NCBI GenBank assembly: GCA_050249235.1
Contig: JBFWQW010000009.1
Span: 1 to 51,736, forward strand
DNA: 51,736 nt
DNA from: JAEKLB01 sp050249235
Lineage (GTDB): Bacteria > Actinomycetota > Acidimicrobiia > Acidimicrobiales > CADCSY01
Direction of reading: 5' to 3'
The translations under genes were made by a program, and so were the position numbers. The notes beneath the pieces were generated by a model that had not been told where the DNA came from, made no database searches, and was given only the letters and a program-made list of their open reading frames with translations. Shown in pieces: positions 1 through 8,005 of the stretch; position 1 is the stretch's first letter; every line of letters starts with the position of its first letter.

Positions 1-3
1 GCC

Positions 4-1203
4 GTGCCCGATCGCCGATTCGGCCTCGAGATCTTCGACGTCGACAACCACATGTACGAGAACCAGGACGCGCTGACGAAGTTCCTCCCCGACGCCCACA
101 AGGGCGCCATCGAGTACGTCGAGCACCGCGGCCGGACGAAGATCATGGTCAGGGGCCAGATCACCGACTACATCCCGAACCCCACCTTCTCGACGGTCGG
201 CTCGCCCGGCGCGCAGGAGGACTACTTCAAGGCCGGCGCACCGGCCGGCATGAGCCGCCGCGACATCATGAAGCCGATGAAGGCCCTCCCGGCCTTCTTC
301 GACCCGGCGCCCCGCGTCGAGCTGATGGACGAGCTCGGCATCGACCGCACCCTGCTGTTCCCGACGCTCGCCAGCCTCGTCGAGGAGCGGATGGCCGACG
401 ACCCGGAGCTCACCCACATCGTCATCCACGCGCTGAACGAGTGGATGTCGGAGCACTGGACGTTCAACTACGAGGAGCGGATCTTCGCGGTGCCGGTGAT
501 CACCCTGCCGATCGTCGAGCGGGCCATCGAGGAGCTCGAGTTCGTCGCCGCCCGGGGCGCCAAGGCCATCCTCATCCGGCCGGCTCCCGTGCCGGGCTAC
601 CGGGGCCGGCGGTCGTTCGCCCTCCCCGAGTTCGACCCGTTCTGGAAGCGGGTCGTCGAGCTCGGCCTGCTCGTCACGCTGCACGCCTCCGACGACGGCT
701 ACACCCGGTACCTCCGGGAGTGGGAAGGCAACCGGGGCGAGATGCAGGCCTTCGCGGCCCAGTCGAACTTCATGTCGGCCGCCCTCGGGCACCGGGCCAT
801 CAGCGACGCCATGGTGTCGCTGCTCGGCCACGGCTGCTTCGAGCGCCACCCCGGCCTGAAGGTCGCCACGGTCGAGAACGGCAGCGAGTGGGTCCGCCCG
901 CTCCTCCACCACCTCGACGTGGCCTGGAGCCGCAACCGGGACGGGTGGGCCGAGCACCCGGTCGAGACCTTCAAGCGCCAGGTGTGGGTGCACCCCTTCC
1001 ACGAGGAGGACCCCATCGGCCTCATCGAGGCCATCGGCGCGGACCGGGTCTGCTTCGGGTCGGACTACCCCCACGTGGAGGGGCTCTCCGACCCGGTCGG
1101 CTGGATCGACGAGATCGCCGACCTCCCGATCGACCAGGTCGAGAAGGTCATGGGCGGCAACGTCCGCGAGCTGCTCGGGATCGGGGTCGGCGCCCCGGCC
1201 TGA
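4..1203 (+). CDS. Amidohydrolase-2 family metal-dependent hydrolase
   Basis: The 399-residue product has the layout of the amidohydrolase-2 family (TIM-barrel hydrolases and decarboxylases related to ACMS decarboxylase). The N-terminal metal motif reads DVDNHMYE (residues 12-19). A barrel-strand histidine lies in TLHASDDG and the C-terminal active-site aspartate in GSDYPHVEG. Family members hydrolyse or decarboxylate small cyclic or aromatic compounds; the substrate here cannot be read. Translation can begin at GTG 4, but with only three bases upstream the true start may lie outside the window. A strong hairpin follows the stop, so it probably ends its transcript. Confidence 0.85.
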   Translation: MPDRRFGLEIFDVDNHMYENQDALTKFLPDAHKGAIEYVEHRGRTKIMVRGQITDYIPNPTFSTVGSPGAQEDYFKAGAPAGMSRRDIMKPMKALPAFFDPAPRVELMDELGIDRTLLFPTLASLVEERMADDPELTHIVIHALNEWMSEHWTFNYEERIFAVPVITLPIVERAIEELEFVAARGAKAILIRPAPVPGYRGRRSFALPEFDPFWKRVVELGLLVTLHASDDGYTRYLREWEGNRGEMQAFAAQSNFMSAALGHRAISDAMVSLLGHGCFERHPGLKVATVENGSEWVRPLLHHLDVAWSRNRDGWAEHPVETFKRQVWVHPFHEEDPIGLIEAIGADRVCFGSDYPHVEGLSDPVGWIDEIADLPIDQVEKVMGGNVRELLGIGVGAPA

Positions 1204-1220
1204 CACGAGCCGACGCACGG

Positions 1221-1252
1221 GCCACGACCCCCGCCCGGGCGGGGGTCGTGGC
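1221..1252 (+). terminator. Perfect palindromic terminator after the amidohydrolase
   Basis: Bases 1221-1236 (GCCACGACCCCCGCCC) are the exact reverse complement of 1237-1252, giving a 32-base palindrome with no built-in loop, 17 bases after the stop. No T-tract follows, as is usual for actinobacterial terminators. Confidence 0.75.
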
Positions 1253-1278
1253 GCGCCTCGGCTCGGTCTCGACGGTGC

Positions 1279-1308
1279 TTGCACGGCCGGGATCGGCCTG
1301 CATAAATT
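1279..1308 (+). promoter_or_regulatory. Candidate promoter for the StrR/ParB-like gene
   Basis: TTGCAC (1279-1284) is followed after 16-18 bases by an unusually AT-rich CATAAATT (1301-1308). This is the only AT-rich patch between the terminator and the next gene. If used, it gives a leader of about 280 bases. Confidence 0.45.
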
Positions 1309-1402
1309 GAGAACCTGATACCCGATTGAGCCGGCGGCGCCAACCAGTCACCGACAGCCACCAAGAGTCACCACCAGACACCACCGGTCGCCACCGGCGT
1401 CA

Positions 1403-1423
1403 TCGCAGGGATCGCACCTGCGA
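1403..1423. repeat. Inverted repeat in the leader
   Basis: TCGCAGG (1403-1409) and CCTGCGA (1417-1423) are perfect inverted arms around a 7-base spacer. It could be an operator or an RNA hairpin. The DNA before it (about 1345-1395) is a run of irregular CACC-containing repeats. Confidence 0.4.
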
Positions 1424-1446
1424 TCACGAACGGTGACGGCAGGGCA

Positions 1447-1481
1447 ACACGAACCGCCCGACACGAACCACCACACGAACC
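1447..1481. repeat. Three direct repeats ACACGAACC (iteron-like)
   Basis: The 9-mer ACACGAACC occurs exactly at 1447-1455, 1461-1469 and 1473-1481; a related CACGAAC is at 1425-1431. The complement, GGTTCGTGT, contains the GTTCG core of known StrR/NovG-type operator half-sites. The repeats sit 114 bases before the gene for a protein of that helix-turn-helix type, so autoregulation is plausible. Confidence 0.5.
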
Positions 1482-1594
1482 ACGCAGCAGCACCCACGGC
1501 GCAGCACCACCGGCACCGCCACCGCTGGCGGCACGGCAAGCGAGCAGGACGCATCCGCACCGGGCGACCGGGCGGAATCGGAAGGGGGAGAGCG

Positions 1595-2398
1595 ATGGAT
1601 CTGGACGACGCGAACGCGGCCCTGGCGACCGCTTCGGACGACGACCTGCTGACGGGACCCTACGGAGGCCCGTCCGAGACCGACCGGGCGACGGCGCCGC
1701 GCCGTCGCTTCGACGACCCGCCGAGCGCGGCGACGAGCCTGTCGCTCACCAGCCGCAAGGCGCTCGCCGCCGAGCTCCTCGAGCGCCAGCCGGACCTGTC
1801 CGACCGGGCCGTGGGCCGCCAGTGCGGCCTCTCCCCCGCCACCGTGGCCTCGCTGCGGGCCCGGGCCCAGATGGCGAGCGCCGACCACACCCCGATGCGC
1901 CTCGGGCGCGACGGACGCTCCCGCCCGGTCGACGGCGGCGCGCTGCGCCAGCGGATCGCGGCCGCCATCCAGGAGGATCCCGACGCCTCCCTGCGGACGA
2001 TCGCCCGGCGGGTCGGCGCCTCCCCCGAGACCGTCCGCAGCGTCCGGCTCCAGCTCTCGCAGGCCGAGCCCGACGCCGCTCCCCGGCCGCTCTCCCGCAC
2101 CGCCCCGCCGGCAGAGGTCGACCTCCTCCTGGCGATGCCGCCGGTTCCCACCCCGGCCCGGAGCTGGCAGGAGGACACCGCCTGCCAGTCCACCTCCGAC
2201 GGGGCCGCCTTCGCCTCCTGGTTCGAGGAGAGCGGGCTCGACGACCAGGGCTGGCGGGAGTTCGTCCACTCGGTCCCGCTCAGCCGGGTCTACGAGATCA
2301 TCGACGAGGCGCGGCGTCGCTCGTCCGTGTGGACGGGCTTCGCCCAGGCCCTCGAGGAGCGGGTCGACCGCACGACCAGGATGCAGCGGGCCATCTGA
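1595..2398 (+). CDS. StrR/ParB-like double helix-turn-helix protein lacking the ParB nuclease domain
   Basis: The 267-residue protein has two HTH-like modules at about residues 53-92 (SDRAVGRQCGLSPATVASLRAR) and 115-155 (SLRTIARRVGASPETVRSVR). They are separated by LGRDGRSRPVD, a linker seen in StrR/NovG-type actinobacterial regulators. The C-terminal segment (about 212-262) keeps a conserved WFEESGLDDQGW...PLSRVYEIIDEARRR block. The ParB/sulfiredoxin-like N-terminal domain of those proteins is absent and replaced by a short acidic tail. Start 1595 is chosen because GAAGGGGGAG lies just upstream; the frame stays open further upstream. It probably binds DNA; the regulated genes are unknown apart from the candidate repeats in its own leader. 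Confidence 0.75.
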   Translation: MDLDDANAALATASDDDLLTGPYGGPSETDRATAPRRRFDDPPSAATSLSLTSRKALAAELLERQPDLSDRAVGRQCGLSPATVASLRARAQMASADHTPMRLGRDGRSRPVDGGALRQRIAAAIQEDPDASLRTIARRVGASPETVRSVRLQLSQAEPDAAPRPLSRTAPPAEVDLLLAMPPVPTPARSWQEDTACQSTSDGAAFASWFEESGLDDQGWREFVHSVPLSRVYEIIDEARRRSSVWTGFAQALEERVDRTTRMQRAI

Positions 2399-2601
2399 GC
2401 CCGGCGCCGCGGCGCCGAGCCGCCCTCCGGGCACGCGTCCAGACGGGCCTGGGCCGCAGCGGCCGGCTCCCGTCGGGCAAGCTGCTGGTCGATGGCCCGG
2501 CCACGCGCCGCTCGACCACCCGTGGACGTCGCACCGACCAGGCCCCGAACGCACGACCGACGCCCGCCGATCCCGGCGGTCCCGAGCTGGAGGCAACCCC
2601 C

Positions 2602-3441
2602 ATGGCGACCGACTCGCTCCCCGACGTGCTGCGACTCGAGGAGGTCGACGCCGGCCGCTACCGCGTCCACCAGCCCGACACCTCGCCCGAGGGCCGGGAC
2701 GTCGTCTTCGGCGGCCAGCTGCTGGCCCAGATGCTCATGGCGGCCGACGCCGCCAACGCCGGCGCGAAGGACGTCAAGTCCATCCACGCCATCTTCGCCA
2801 GGGCCGGGACGTACACCCAGCCCATCGAGCTGGTCGTCGACCAGATGCAGTCCGGCCGGACCTGGGCCAGCCATGCCATCACCGCCGTCCAGAACGACCG
2901 GCTCCTCTGCCGCAGCCTGGTGCTCTCGAGCATCGACGACCCCGACCTGATGCGGCACGGGCCGGCCATGCCGGCGGCCAAGGCGCCCGGCTCGGGCCCG
3001 GCCGCGATCATGGCCTTCGACGGGACCGTGACCAGCGACGCCGGGCCGGCCGACCGCTCCGACGGTGTGCCCCGCAGCCAGTTCTGGCACCGCTACGAGG
3101 GCAGCGTCGACTCGGTCGCCGCCAGCCAGGCGATCCTTTCCTGGGCCACGAACGGGGCCCTGATCGGGCTGGCCATGGAGCCCCACCGCGACACCGTCGA
3201 CATCTCCCAGGCCCACGTCTCGATCTCCACCGGCGTGATCGGCCACACGATCAACTTCCACGAGCGCTTCGACGTCGGGAGCTGGCTCCTGATCAACCAG
3301 GAGGCGATCTACGCCGGTCGAGGGCGGGTCCACGGCCGGGGATCGGTCTTCACCGAGGACGGCGGCCTCGTCGCCACCTTCAGCCAGGACAGCATGGCCC
3401 GCAAGGTCGAGACCACCCTCGACCCCAAGCACTCGATGTAG
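2602..3441 (+). CDS. tesB: Acyl-CoA thioesterase II (TesB-like)
   Basis: The 279-residue product has the double hot-dog layout of TesB, which hydrolyses acyl-CoA to free fatty acid and CoA in the cytoplasm. N-terminal block: VFGGQLLAQMLMAA followed by SIHAIFARAG. C-terminal block: DISQAHVSISTGVIGH...GRGSVFTEDGGLVATFSQDSMARK, the usual TesB ending with its conserved glutamine. ATG 2602 follows CTGGAGGCAACCCCC. A TetR gene follows 80 bases later. In Mycobacterium a tesB paralogue lies in the pdxS-pdxT region; here tesB is about 5 kb away on the other strand. Confidence 0.88.
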   Translation: MATDSLPDVLRLEEVDAGRYRVHQPDTSPEGRDVVFGGQLLAQMLMAADAANAGAKDVKSIHAIFARAGTYTQPIELVVDQMQSGRTWASHAITAVQNDRLLCRSLVLSSIDDPDLMRHGPAMPAAKAPGSGPAAIMAFDGTVTSDAGPADRSDGVPRSQFWHRYEGSVDSVAASQAILSWATNGALIGLAMEPHRDTVDISQAHVSISTGVIGHTINFHERFDVGSWLLINQEAIYAGRGRVHGRGSVFTEDGGLVATFSQDSMARKVETTLDPKHSM

Positions 3442-3521
3442 CGGCCGCCGGCGCCGGGCAGTTGGACGGACCCCGCCGCCGACCAGGGACGGTGAGGTCG
3501 GCCGGCCGACACACTGGAGCC

Positions 3522-4193
3522 GTGCCCCCGACCTCGTCGGTCCCCGTCGCCGGCGTCGTCGAGGAGACGGTGGTCCCGGCCAAGCGGGGTCGCAAGCGTC
3601 GCCACGACTCGCAGGTCGAGCGCCGCATGATCCTCGACGCGGCCATGGTCGTCATGCGTCGCAACGGCTTCGCCGAGGCCAAGATCACCGACATCCTCCA
3701 GGAGGCCGAGCTCTCCAACCGGGCCTTCTACCGGCACTTCAGCTCGAAGGACGAGCTCCTGCTCGGCATGTGCGGGCGTGACATCGGCTTCGTGGTCCGC
3801 CAGCTCCGGTCCCGGATCCACGACGCGCCCGATCCCGTCTCCGGGCTCCACGCCTTCATGGACGAGTACCTCCGCACCTTCTTCGAGCCCCGCGACCCCG
3901 ACCGCATCGCGGTGTTCAACTCGGAGGGCGCCCGGCGCGCCGAGGGCTACGACGCCGAGGTCCGCCGCCTCGACCGCCAGGTGATCGAGCCGCTCCTCGA
4001 GGTGCTCCGGACCGGCGCGGACCTGGGCGTGTTCCGCACCGCCACCCCCGAGCGGGACGGCTACGCCGTCTACCAGCTGGTCCGGAGCCTGACCATGATG
4101 CCGCCCGAGGTCCGCCCGTCCCGCGAGGACGCCGTCGCCTACCTCATGCGCTTCTGCGGCCCGGCCCTCGGCCTGGCGCCGACCTCTTCGTAG
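3522..4193 (+). CDS. TetR/AcrR family transcriptional regulator
   Basis: The N-terminal HTH spans about residues 33-80: RRMILDAAMVVMRRNGFAEAKITDILQEAELSNRAFYRHFSSKDELL, a standard TetR signature. The rest is a helical ligand-binding and dimer domain of ordinary length (223 residues). GTG 3522 is preferred because CACACT (3510-3515) lies 6 bases before it as a leaderless-type -10 box; in-frame TTG 3462 and GTG 3492 are alternatives. The upstream thioesterase suggests a lipid or acyl-CoA link, which is inference. Confidence 0.85.
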   Translation: MPPTSSVPVAGVVEETVVPAKRGRKRRHDSQVERRMILDAAMVVMRRNGFAEAKITDILQEAELSNRAFYRHFSSKDELLLGMCGRDIGFVVRQLRSRIHDAPDPVSGLHAFMDEYLRTFFEPRDPDRIAVFNSEGARRAEGYDAEVRRLDRQVIEPLLEVLRTGADLGVFRTATPERDGYAVYQLVRSLTMMPPEVRPSREDAVAYLMRFCGPALGLAPTSS

Positions 4194-4228
4194 CGCCAGC
4201 CCGGCGGGTAGGCGGGCGGCGCCACCCG

Positions 4229-4648
4229 TCAGGGAACGAACAGCACAGCCGAGACGAGGCCGTTCACCGTGCGGGTGACGACGCGGAGCCCGGTGGCCCG
4301 CACGAAGGCATCGGCGACGTGGGCGTCGGCCGGGTAGCTGGCGCGGAGCTGGCGGACCCCTCGACGTGACGCCTCCGCGGTGAGCGCGTCGAGGAGGTCG
4401 AGGCCGATGTGCAGCCGTCGCCACGCCGGGGCGACGGCGACGAGGGCCCGGCCGTCGTCGGCGGTGCTGGCCCCCAGGACGGCGACACCGATCAACGGGC
4501 CGCTCTCCTGGCGGGCGCCGAACCCGACCCAGACGTCGTCGAGGCTCCGTTCGCCGATGTGGTCGAGGAAGACGGCTGCCGCGTCGGGGGACACGACCGT
4601 GATCCGAGCGCCGGACGCGCTCCTCAGCTGTTCCTGGGCCTCGGTCAT
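4229..4648 (-). CDS. GNAT-like N-acetyltransferase domain protein
   Basis: The 139-residue protein has a weak GNAT pattern: a beta strand ending in GVAVLGASTADDGRALVAVAPAWRRLHIGLDLLDALTAEASRRGVRQLRASY, matching the acetyl-CoA-binding motif followed by the helix and next strand. The usual Q/RxxGxG/A loop reads PAWRRLHIG, so the assignment is tentative. ATG 4648 has an excellent ribosome binding site (AGGAGGT, 3 bases before it). The gene diverges from arsR across 91 bases. The substrate is unknown. Confidence 0.65.
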   Translation of the reverse strand: MTEAQEQLRSASGARITVVSPDAAAVFLDHIGERSLDDVWVGFGARQESGPLIGVAVLGASTADDGRALVAVAPAWRRLHIGLDLLDALTAEASRRGVRQLRASYPADAHVADAFVRATGLRVVTRTVNGLVSAVLFVP

Positions 4649-4699
4649 GACACCTCCTGCGAGCGCGGCGGGCACCGCGAGACCTTCGATGGTGATCAG

Positions 4700-4733
4700 T
4701 TGACAAATCGATCAAGAGAGTAAGCGGTAAGGT
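4700..4733 (+). promoter_or_regulatory. arsR promoter and candidate operator
   Basis: A consensus -35 TTGACA (4700-4705) and TAAGGT (4728-4733) stand in an AT-rich island. TAAGGT ends 6 bases before ATG 4740, the leaderless spacing seen across this window. The -35/-10 spacing (22) is long, so the two may not be used together. TTGACAAATCGATCAA (4700-4715) has imperfect dyad symmetry and could be the ArsR operator, also covering the divergent gene. Confidence 0.55.
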
Positions 4734-4739
4734 CTCGGC

Positions 4740-5114
4740 ATGCCCAGTCGCCCCGCGACCCCCGTCGTTGCCGACTCGGACCTGACCAGTCGCCCGATCT
4801 CCGAGGTGAAGGCCGAGTTGTTCCGGGCGTTGGCCCACCCGGCGCGGATACGGGTGCTGGAGGTCCTCGCCGACGGCGAACGCTCGGTGGGCGAGCTCCA
4901 ACCCGTCGTCGGCATCGAGCTGTCACACCTCTCGCAGCAGCTCGGCGTCCTGCGGCGGGCCGGGCTGGTCGTCGCCCGGAAGCAGGGGTCGTCGGTGATC
5001 TACGCCATCAGGGACCCACTCACCGTGGAGCTCCTCCGGGTGGCCAGGCAGCTGCTGATCAACGCGCTGTCGGAGACGACCGATCTCCTCAGCGACCTTC
5101 GCGCCGCTCGGTGA
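4740..5114 (+). CDS. ArsR-family winged-helix regulator without cysteines
   Basis: The 124-residue winged-helix protein carries the ArsR pattern ELFRALAHPARIRVLEVLADGERSVGELQPVVGIELSHLSQQLGVLRRAGLVVARKQGSSVIYAI. It contains no cysteine, so the classical thiolate metal sites (ELCVC-type) and the persulfide-sensing cysteine pair of BigR/SqrR are absent. Its TGA overlaps the GTG of the sulP gene by four bases (GTGA), so it probably controls that transporter in response to a non-thiol signal. The start is fixed by TAAGGT six bases upstream. Confidence 0.88.
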   Translation: MPSRPATPVVADSDLTSRPISEVKAELFRALAHPARIRVLEVLADGERSVGELQPVVGIELSHLSQQLGVLRRAGLVVARKQGSSVIYAIRDPLTVELLRVARQLLINALSETTDLLSDLRAAR

Positions 5115-6778
5115 ACGTCCGCCCGCCGAGGGGGCTGCTGCCGGGTCGCGACGACTACGCCGGCCTCCGTCGAAGTTGGCGAGCGGACCTCCAGGCCGGG
5201 TTGACGGTGGCCGTGGTGGCCCTTCCCCTGGCCCTGGCCTTCGGGATCACGGCGGGGATGGACGCGCAGGCCGGGCTCGTCACCGCGGTCGTCGCGGGAA
5301 TCGTGGCCGCGGTGTTCGGCGGCTCGCACGTCCAGGTCTCGGGCCCCACGGGCGCCATGACCGTCGTGCTCGTGCCGATCGTGGCCCGGTACGGGCAGGA
5401 CGCCGTCCTCACCGTCGGGCTCGTCGCCGGGGCGCTGGTGGTGGCGGCGTCGCTGCTGCGGGCCGGCCGGTTCCTGGCCTACGTGCCGTGGCCGGTGATG
5501 GAGGGCTTCACCGCCGGGATCGCGGTGGTCATCTTCCTGCAACAGGTGCCCGCCGCGCTCGGCGTGCAGAAGCCGGCCGGGGAGAACACCCTGGCCGTCG
5601 CCGTGCGATCGCTCTGGCAGCTTCCCGACCAGGGCCACCTGGCCACCGTCGGGCTGGTCGTGGCCACGATCGCCGTCATGACGGTGACCCCTCGGATCCG
5701 CCGGACCCTTCCGGCCTCGTTGCTGGCCGTGGTCGTCGCCACCGTCGTCGCCGAGGTCGCCGATCTCGACGTCGCCCGGATCGGGGCCCTTCCCGCATCA
5801 CTTCCGTCCCCGGATCTGCCGGGCCTGTCGATCGCCCGGATCTCCGATCTCCTTGGCGCGGCCGTGGCGGTGGCCTCGCTCGCCGCCATCGAGAGCCTCC
5901 TCTCCGCCAAGGTGGCCGACGGCATGAGCGACGTCCGGCGCCACGACTCCGACCGCGAGCTGTTCGGGCAGGGCCTCGCCAACCTCGTCTCGCCCCTGTT
6001 CGGCGGCATGCCCGCCACCGGAGCGATCGCCCGCACCGCCGTCAACGTCCGAGCCGGCGCCCGCACCCGCGTCGCCGCCGGCTCGCACGCCGTCGTCATC
6101 CTCGCGGTCGTGCTGTTCGCCAGCACCGCCGTCGCCCGGATCCCCCTGGCCTCGCTCGCCGGCATCCTGATGGTCACCGCTTTCCGGATGGTGGAGCGCC
6201 ACAACGTCGCCGCCGTCGTCCGGTCCACGCGATCCGACGCCCTGGTCTTCGGGCTCACCGCCACCGCCACCATCGCGTTCGACCTCGTGGTGGCCATCGA
6301 GATCGGCATCGCCGTCGCCGCCGGACTCGCCCTCCGCAGTGTCGCCCTCGCCGCCTCGGCAGCACCCTCGGCGATCCCCGTCGAGATCGGCGACGAGGAG
6401 GAGCACGACCTGCTCGCCGGGCACATCATCGCCTACCGGCTCGACGGGGCGCTCTTCTTCGGCGCGGCCCAGCGCTTCCTCACCGAGCTGACGAACGTGA
6501 CCGACGCGCGGGTCGTCATCCTCCGCATGCCCGACCTCCAGGTGCTCGACGCCACCGGCGCCCAGGTGCTCGCCGAGATCGTCGACGAGCTGGAGCGGCG
6601 GCACGTGACCGTCCTGCTCAAGGGGATCCGACCGGCGCACCGACAGGTCCTCCGGGCCGTCGGCGTCCTCGACGGGCTCGAGAGACGCCACCACGTCTTC
6701 GACGACCTGGACTCGGCGGTCCACCACGCCCACCACCACAGCGCCGGCCGACCCAGCGCGGCGCTCCCCTCCGCCTAG
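5111..6778 (+). CDS. SulP family inorganic anion transporter with STAS domain
   Basis: The 555-residue membrane protein starts with the SulP signature (DLQAGLTVAVVALPLALAFGITAGMDAQAGLVTAVVAGIVAAVFGGSHVQVSGPTGAM), continues through about 10-14 hydrophobic segments, and ends in a cytoplasmic STAS domain from about residue 435 (GALFFGAAQRF...VLDATGAQVLAEIVDEL). Family members carry sulfate, bicarbonate or other anions by symport. The protein ends in a His-rich tail (HHAHHH). It is translationally coupled to the upstream arsR by a GTGA overlap. The transported ion cannot be assigned from sequence. Confidence 0.92.
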   Translation: MNVRPPRGLLPGRDDYAGLRRSWRADLQAGLTVAVVALPLALAFGITAGMDAQAGLVTAVVAGIVAAVFGGSHVQVSGPTGAMTVVLVPIVARYGQDAVLTVGLVAGALVVAASLLRAGRFLAYVPWPVMEGFTAGIAVVIFLQQVPAALGVQKPAGENTLAVAVRSLWQLPDQGHLATVGLVVATIAVMTVTPRIRRTLPASLLAVVVATVVAEVADLDVARIGALPASLPSPDLPGLSIARISDLLGAAVAVASLAAIESLLSAKVADGMSDVRRHDSDRELFGQGLANLVSPLFGGMPATGAIARTAVNVRAGARTRVAAGSHAVVILAVVLFASTAVARIPLASLAGILMVTAFRMVERHNVAAVVRSTRSDALVFGLTATATIAFDLVVAIEIGIAVAAGLALRSVALAASAAPSAIPVEIGDEEEHDLLAGHIIAYRLDGALFFGAAQRFLTELTNVTDARVVILRMPDLQVLDATGAQVLAEIVDELERRHVTVLLKGIRPAHRQVLRAVGVLDGLERRHHVFDDLDSAVHHAHHHSAGRPSAALPSA

Positions 6779-6797
6779 GGCCGGTCGAGAGGAACCT

Positions 6798-6833
6798 GGG
6801 GAGGGCCGGGCATGGCTCGGCGCCGGCCTCCCC
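6798..6833. terminator. Bidirectional hairpin between convergent sulP and ABM-like genes
   Basis: GGGGAGG (6798-6804) pairs with CCTCCCC (6827-6833), and CCGG (6806-6809) with CCGG (6823-6826), leaving one bulged G. It lies between two converging genes. Confidence 0.65.
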
Positions 6834-6850
6834 GGCCGCGGCGGCCGTGA

Positions 6851-7192
6851 TCAGGCGTGCCAGTCCACCAGGACCGCGGGCGGCGGACCGTCGGGCGGGG
6901 CGCCCAGGTCGACGCCGGTGAGATCGAGGACCCGGCTGCGGAACCACGTCGTGAACTCGGAGTCGTCGGTCGCGAGGTCGCCGAACGCCTTCTCCACGTC
7001 GCCCTCGAACCACACGAGCATGAAGCTGCCCATCGGGGTCTCCTGCAGGGCCCACGTCTCCCGGGTCGTGCCGGCGCGGGCGTGGTGGGCCACGAACCCG
7101 TCGAGCCTGGCCTCCACCGTCTCGGCGGCGAAGGCCCGGGCGTCCTCCTCCCTGCCTGCCTGGATCGGAAACATCCCGTTGAAGACGCCCAT
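6851..7192 (-). CDS. Small ABM-like (dimeric alpha/beta barrel) protein
   Basis: The 113-residue product (MGVFNGMFPIQAGREEDARAFAAETV...) resembles antibiotic-biosynthesis-monooxygenase-type ferredoxin-fold proteins: an opening strand, a helix with charged repeats, then ETPMGSFMLVWFEGDVEKAFGDLA. No catalytic residues can be named. It is the last gene of the minus-strand run pdxS-pdxT-yebC, beginning 29 bases after the yebC stop. The function is unknown. Confidence 0.65.
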   Translation of the reverse strand: MGVFNGMFPIQAGREEDARAFAAETVEARLDGFVAHHARAGTTRETWALQETPMGSFMLVWFEGDVEKAFGDLATDDSEFTTWFRSRVLDLTGVDLGAPPDGPPPAVLVDWHA

Positions 7193-7221
7193 CGGCGGCC
7201 CCTCTCTCTCGGGGCCGGAAG

Positions 7222-7971
7222 CTACTCCCCCACCAGCTCCAGGATCTCGTCGGACACGTCGAAGTTGGCGTAGACGTCCTGCACGTCGTCGAGCTCGTCG
7301 AGGGCGTCGACCAGGCGCAGGACCTTCTTGGCGTCCTCGGTGGAGGTGATCTCGACGGTGGTGGTGGCGACCATGGTGACCTCGGCCGAGTCGAACGGGA
7401 CGCCGGCCGCCTCGAGCCCGCTGCGCACGCCGGTGAGGTCGGTGGGCTCGCATTCCACCCGCCAGGTGCCACCGTCGTCCGCCACGTCGTTGGCGCCGGC
7501 TTCGAGCGCCACCGTCATCAGCTCGTCCTCGTCGACCGACCCGGGCACCAGCACCACCCCCCGCCGCTCGAACTGCCACGCCACCGCGCCGGGCTCGGCC
7601 AGCGAACCGCCGAGCTTGCTGAACGCCGACCGCACCTCGGCGCCGGTGCGGTTGCGGTTGTCGGTGAGGCACTCGACATAGACGGCCACGCCGGCCGGCG
7701 CATAGCCCTCGTAGGAGGCCGGCTCGTAGCGGACGCCGTCGAGCTCGCCGGCCCCCCGCTTCACCGCCCGGTCGATGGTGTCGACCGGCACCGAGGCGTC
7801 GCGGGCCTTCTGGTACATGGTGCGGAGGTTGGCGTTGCTGTCGAGGTCGCTGCCGCCCTCACGCGCCGCCACCTCGATCTGGCGGATCAGCTTGGCGAAC
7901 TTCTTGGCCCGGGCCTGGTCCTTGGCACCCTTCTGGTGCTTGATCGTCGCCCACTTCGAGTGCCCGCTCAC
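7222..7971 (-). CDS. yebC: YebC/PmpR family protein
   Basis: The 249 residues match the YebC family end to end: SGHSKWATIKHQKGAKDQARAKKFAKLIRQIEVAAREGG at the start and a central ASYEGYAPAGVAVYVECLTDNRNRTGAEVRSAFSKLGGSL. The family was named for transcriptional regulation, and recent work also ties members to relief of ribosome stalling. GTG 7971 is chosen from family length and AGGAAGGA upstream. The pdxS-pdxT-yebC order matches Mycobacterium tuberculosis (Rv2606c, Rv2604c, Rv2603c); the ruv genes that often follow yebC are not here. Confidence 0.93.
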   Translation of the reverse strand: MSGHSKWATIKHQKGAKDQARAKKFAKLIRQIEVAAREGGSDLDSNANLRTMYQKARDASVPVDTIDRAVKRGAGELDGVRYEPASYEGYAPAGVAVYVECLTDNRNRTGAEVRSAFSKLGGSLAEPGAVAWQFERRGVVLVPGSVDEDELMTVALEAGANDVADDGGTWRVECEPTDLTGVRSGLEAAGVPFDSAEVTMVATTTVEITSTEDAKKVLRLVDALDELDDVQDVYANFDVSDEILELVGE

Positions 7972-8005
7972 GACAATGTCCTTCCTCTGCTGCGCTCCCG
8001 CTCGG

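Noticed and set aside
1340..1400. CRISPR-like CACC repeats in the leader
   Set aside because: Irregular 6-12 base spacing, no constant repeat or spacers, no cas genes.
2290..3432. Long minus-strand frame opposite tesB
   Set aside because: Antisense shadow: composition follows the complement of the thioesterase codons and no family is recognisable.
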